Shown: positions 62,495 through 64,000 of the stretch, piece after piece
Layout: each line of letters opens with the position of its first letter
How positions within the stretch are numbered: position 1 is the first letter of the stretch
NCBI RefSeq assembly: GCF_029269825.1
Contig: NZ_JARJHU010000003.1
Span: 348,475 to 412,474, forward strand
DNA: 64,000 nt
Direction: 5' to 3'
DNA from: Pedobacter sp. JY14-1
Lineage (GTDB): Bacteria; Bacteroidota; Bacteroidia; Sphingobacteriales; Sphingobacteriaceae
Position numbers and translations under genes: made by a program
The notes under the pieces: model-generated
Database searches by the model: none
What the model was told of the DNA's origin: nothing
What the model saw: the letters and a program-made list of their open reading frames with translations, nothing else

Positions 62495-64000
62495 ATGGCT
62501 GGAGGAAAAGAAACGACGCGGCAGAAGATGATCAACATCATGTACCTGGTGTTGCTGGCAATGCTTGCGTTGAATGTATCGGACACTATATTAAACGCAT
62601 TTAAAAATATTAATGATAGTCTTGAGAATTCCAGGACGAATGTAAATACCAGTATTGACCAGTTATTTTCTTCTTTCCAAAATACAAAGCTGAAAGATGA
62701 GCCGGCCAGGGCGAAACCGATATGGGAAAAGGCTAACCAGGCGAAGGCTTACGCAGATGATCTGAATAATTATGTGCAGAAACTGAAGGACAGGTTTGAG
62801 CGTGAGGGTGACGGTATAGATGAGGAGACTGGCGACCTTAAGCGCCGCGACAATATGGATATTGCGCAAAGCATCATGCTGAATCAGAAGGAGGGAGTGA
62901 AGCTGAAGGCGAAGATCAATGAAACCCGTCAAAAGCTGATTGCACTGCTGGATGAAAAGGACCGGGCCGGTGTGACCTTTACACTGGAGGCAAAGGATGC
63001 AGAGAAGGCGATCAACAGGACAAAAAAATGGGAGGAGATCAATTTTGGTGAGGGCACTCCCCTGACTGCCGCGAATACGATTTTGACTAAGATCCAATCA
63101 GATGTTAAGAACGCTGAGGCGGAGATTGTGAAGAAGCTGTTTGGCAACATGGACAAAGCGATGGTAAATCTGGACCAGTTTTCAGCGGTTGCTGTGGCAC
63201 CCAGTTCCTACATTGTTCAGGGCCAGCCGTATACAGCAGAGGTTTTCCTGACGGCAAGTGATTCCAGGTCTAACCCAGAGATTACAGTGAATGGCAGCAG
63301 CCTGCCTGTCAAGGATGGTAAGGCACTTTATACAGGACCTACGGGTAGTGTTGGCGTGTTTAAGTGGAAAGGTGTAGTGCGTGTGAGACAAACCGACGGG
63401 CAGATCAAGGAGTATCCTACAGCGGAGCAGACTTACCAGGTTGCTAAGCCATCTGCTACGGTTTCCCCGGATAAAATGAATGTGATTTATGCAGGTATAC
63501 CGAACCCGTTCTCGGTTTCGGCTGCGGGTTTTCCGCTTGAAAGCGTACATGCGACGATTTCCGGAGGCTCAATATCAGGCAGTAATGGAAAATACACGGT
63601 TAACGTTCCAGGCACACAGGTGGGTAAGACTTTGTCGGTCAATGTTTCGGCAAGTAACGGCGGCAAGACTTTGAACCTGGGGACTCAGCAATTCAGAGTA
63701 AAGGCCTTACCTACACCAAGGGCTTATGTTAAAGGTAAATCAGGCGGAAATGTTCCCCTAGAATTTATTTCTGGTTCTAATGTGCTGGAAACTCAGCTCG
63801 AGGACTTTGTATTTGATGTAAAGTTCAATGTTGTCCGTTTTGCTGTGACTTTCATCAATCCTCGATCGGATGCGGTAACCATGCAGAACTCAGGTGCAGG
63901 ATTTAGCGCACAGATAAAGGGAGCGTTAAATTCATTGAAACCTGGTGCGACAATTATTTTTAAGGATATTGTATGTGAAGGACCGGATGGCAGACAGAAA
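62495..64000 (+). CDS. gldM: Gliding motility/T9SS motor protein GldM (3' end missing)
   Basis: The frame from ATG at 62495 is open to the window edge, 502 codons; GldM proteins are around 510-530 residues, so only the last residues are missing. One membrane helix near the N-terminus (about 12-33: MINIMYLVLLAMLALNV) is followed by a long periplasmic region of beta domains (VAPSSYIVQGQPYTAEVFL, VIYAGIPNPFSVSAAGFP). GldM transmits GldL-driven rotation to the outer-membrane ring that includes GldK. Starts directly after gldL, so the three genes are co-transcribed. Confidence 0.94.
   Translation, partial: MAGGKETTRQKMINIMYLVLLAMLALNVSDTILNAFKNINDSLENSRTNVNTSIDQLFSSFQNTKLKDEPARAKPIWEKANQAKAYADDLNNYVQKLKDRFEREGDGIDEETGDLKRRDNMDIAQSIMLNQKEGVKLKAKINETRQKLIALLDEKDRAGVTFTLEAKDAEKAINRTKKWEEINFGEGTPLTAANTILTKIQSDVKNAEAEIVKKLFGNMDKAMVNLDQFSAVAVAPSSYIVQGQPYTAEVFLTASDSRSNPEITVNGSSLPVKDGKALYTGPTGSVGVFKWKGVVRVRQTDGQIKEYPTAEQTYQVAKPSATVSPDKMNVIYAGIPNPFSVSAAGFPLESVHATISGGSISGSNGKYTVNVPGTQVGKTLSVNVSASNGGKTLNLGTQQFRVKALPTPRAYVKGKSGGNVPLEFISGSNVLETQLEDFVFDVKFNVVRFAVTFINPRSDAVTMQNSGAGFSAQIKGALNSLKPGATIIFKDIVCEGPDGRQK

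Overview
The window is chromosomal DNA from a member of the Bacteroidota, most likely the Sphingobacteriaceae (Pedobacter-like). This rests on gene content: a gldK-gldL-gldM cluster of the type IX secretion/gliding machinery, an alternative complex III (actABCDEF) joined to a caa3-type cytochrome oxidase, a hybrid two-component sensor with a periplasmic sugar-binding domain beside a GH32 enzyme, DUF1800/DUF1501 and DUF4397 proteins, many lipoproteins, and promoter-like TAnnTTTG boxes. I see no rRNA, tRNA, CRISPR array, insertion sequence or prophage gene. It reads as ordinary core plus carbohydrate-related genome.

Layout. 1-6070: pgi (cut by the left edge), prfB with its programmed +1 frameshift, a secreted esterase-like protein, a SirB1-type protein, a methyltransferase and an outer-membrane barrel protein. 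5952-6290 is a 339-base non-coding stretch with a hairpin running into four 11-bp tandem repeats, upstream of a deoxyhypusine-synthase-like gene. 7400-24740: a respiratory block. A likely promoter at about 7411-7444 precedes actA-F and oxidase subunits II and I, ending at a strong terminator (19019-19064). A second unit holds heme A and heme O synthases, two subunit III genes, subunit IV, a cysteine-free SCO-like protein, DUF420, a small Cys-containing membrane protein and DUF983. The act complex oxidises menaquinol and passes electrons through c-hemes to the oxidase.

24739-40780: DUF2461, an OmpA lipoprotein, rfbC, DUF4286 and TPR genes; then a three-gene unit (S9-peptidase-like lipoprotein with two lost catalytic residues, histidine kinase, response regulator); a UbiA-like protein, a metallophosphoesterase, a MoxR-type ATPase with its VWA partner, two tandem cupin-like paralogues and a DinB protein. 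40930-58340: carbohydrate-related and exported proteins: a secreted clan-D-like glycosidase, DUF1800/DUF1501, DUF5077-DUF3472, hemW, and a compact fructan/fructose module (GH32, fructokinase, sugar porter, divergent hybrid sensor) with a GH5 gene overlapping the sensor. 58341-64000: DUF4271, hemD, then gldK, gldL and gldM (cut by the right edge).

Most noteworthy: (i) the catalytically broken S9-family lipoprotein directly upstream of a two-component system, a candidate sensing module; (ii) the SCO-like copper chaperone relative with no cysteine at all inside an oxidase assembly operon; (iii) the hairpin/11-bp repeat block; (iv) a deoxyhypusine-synthase homologue in a bacterium; (v) the reduced fructan locus with no SusC/SusD in the window.
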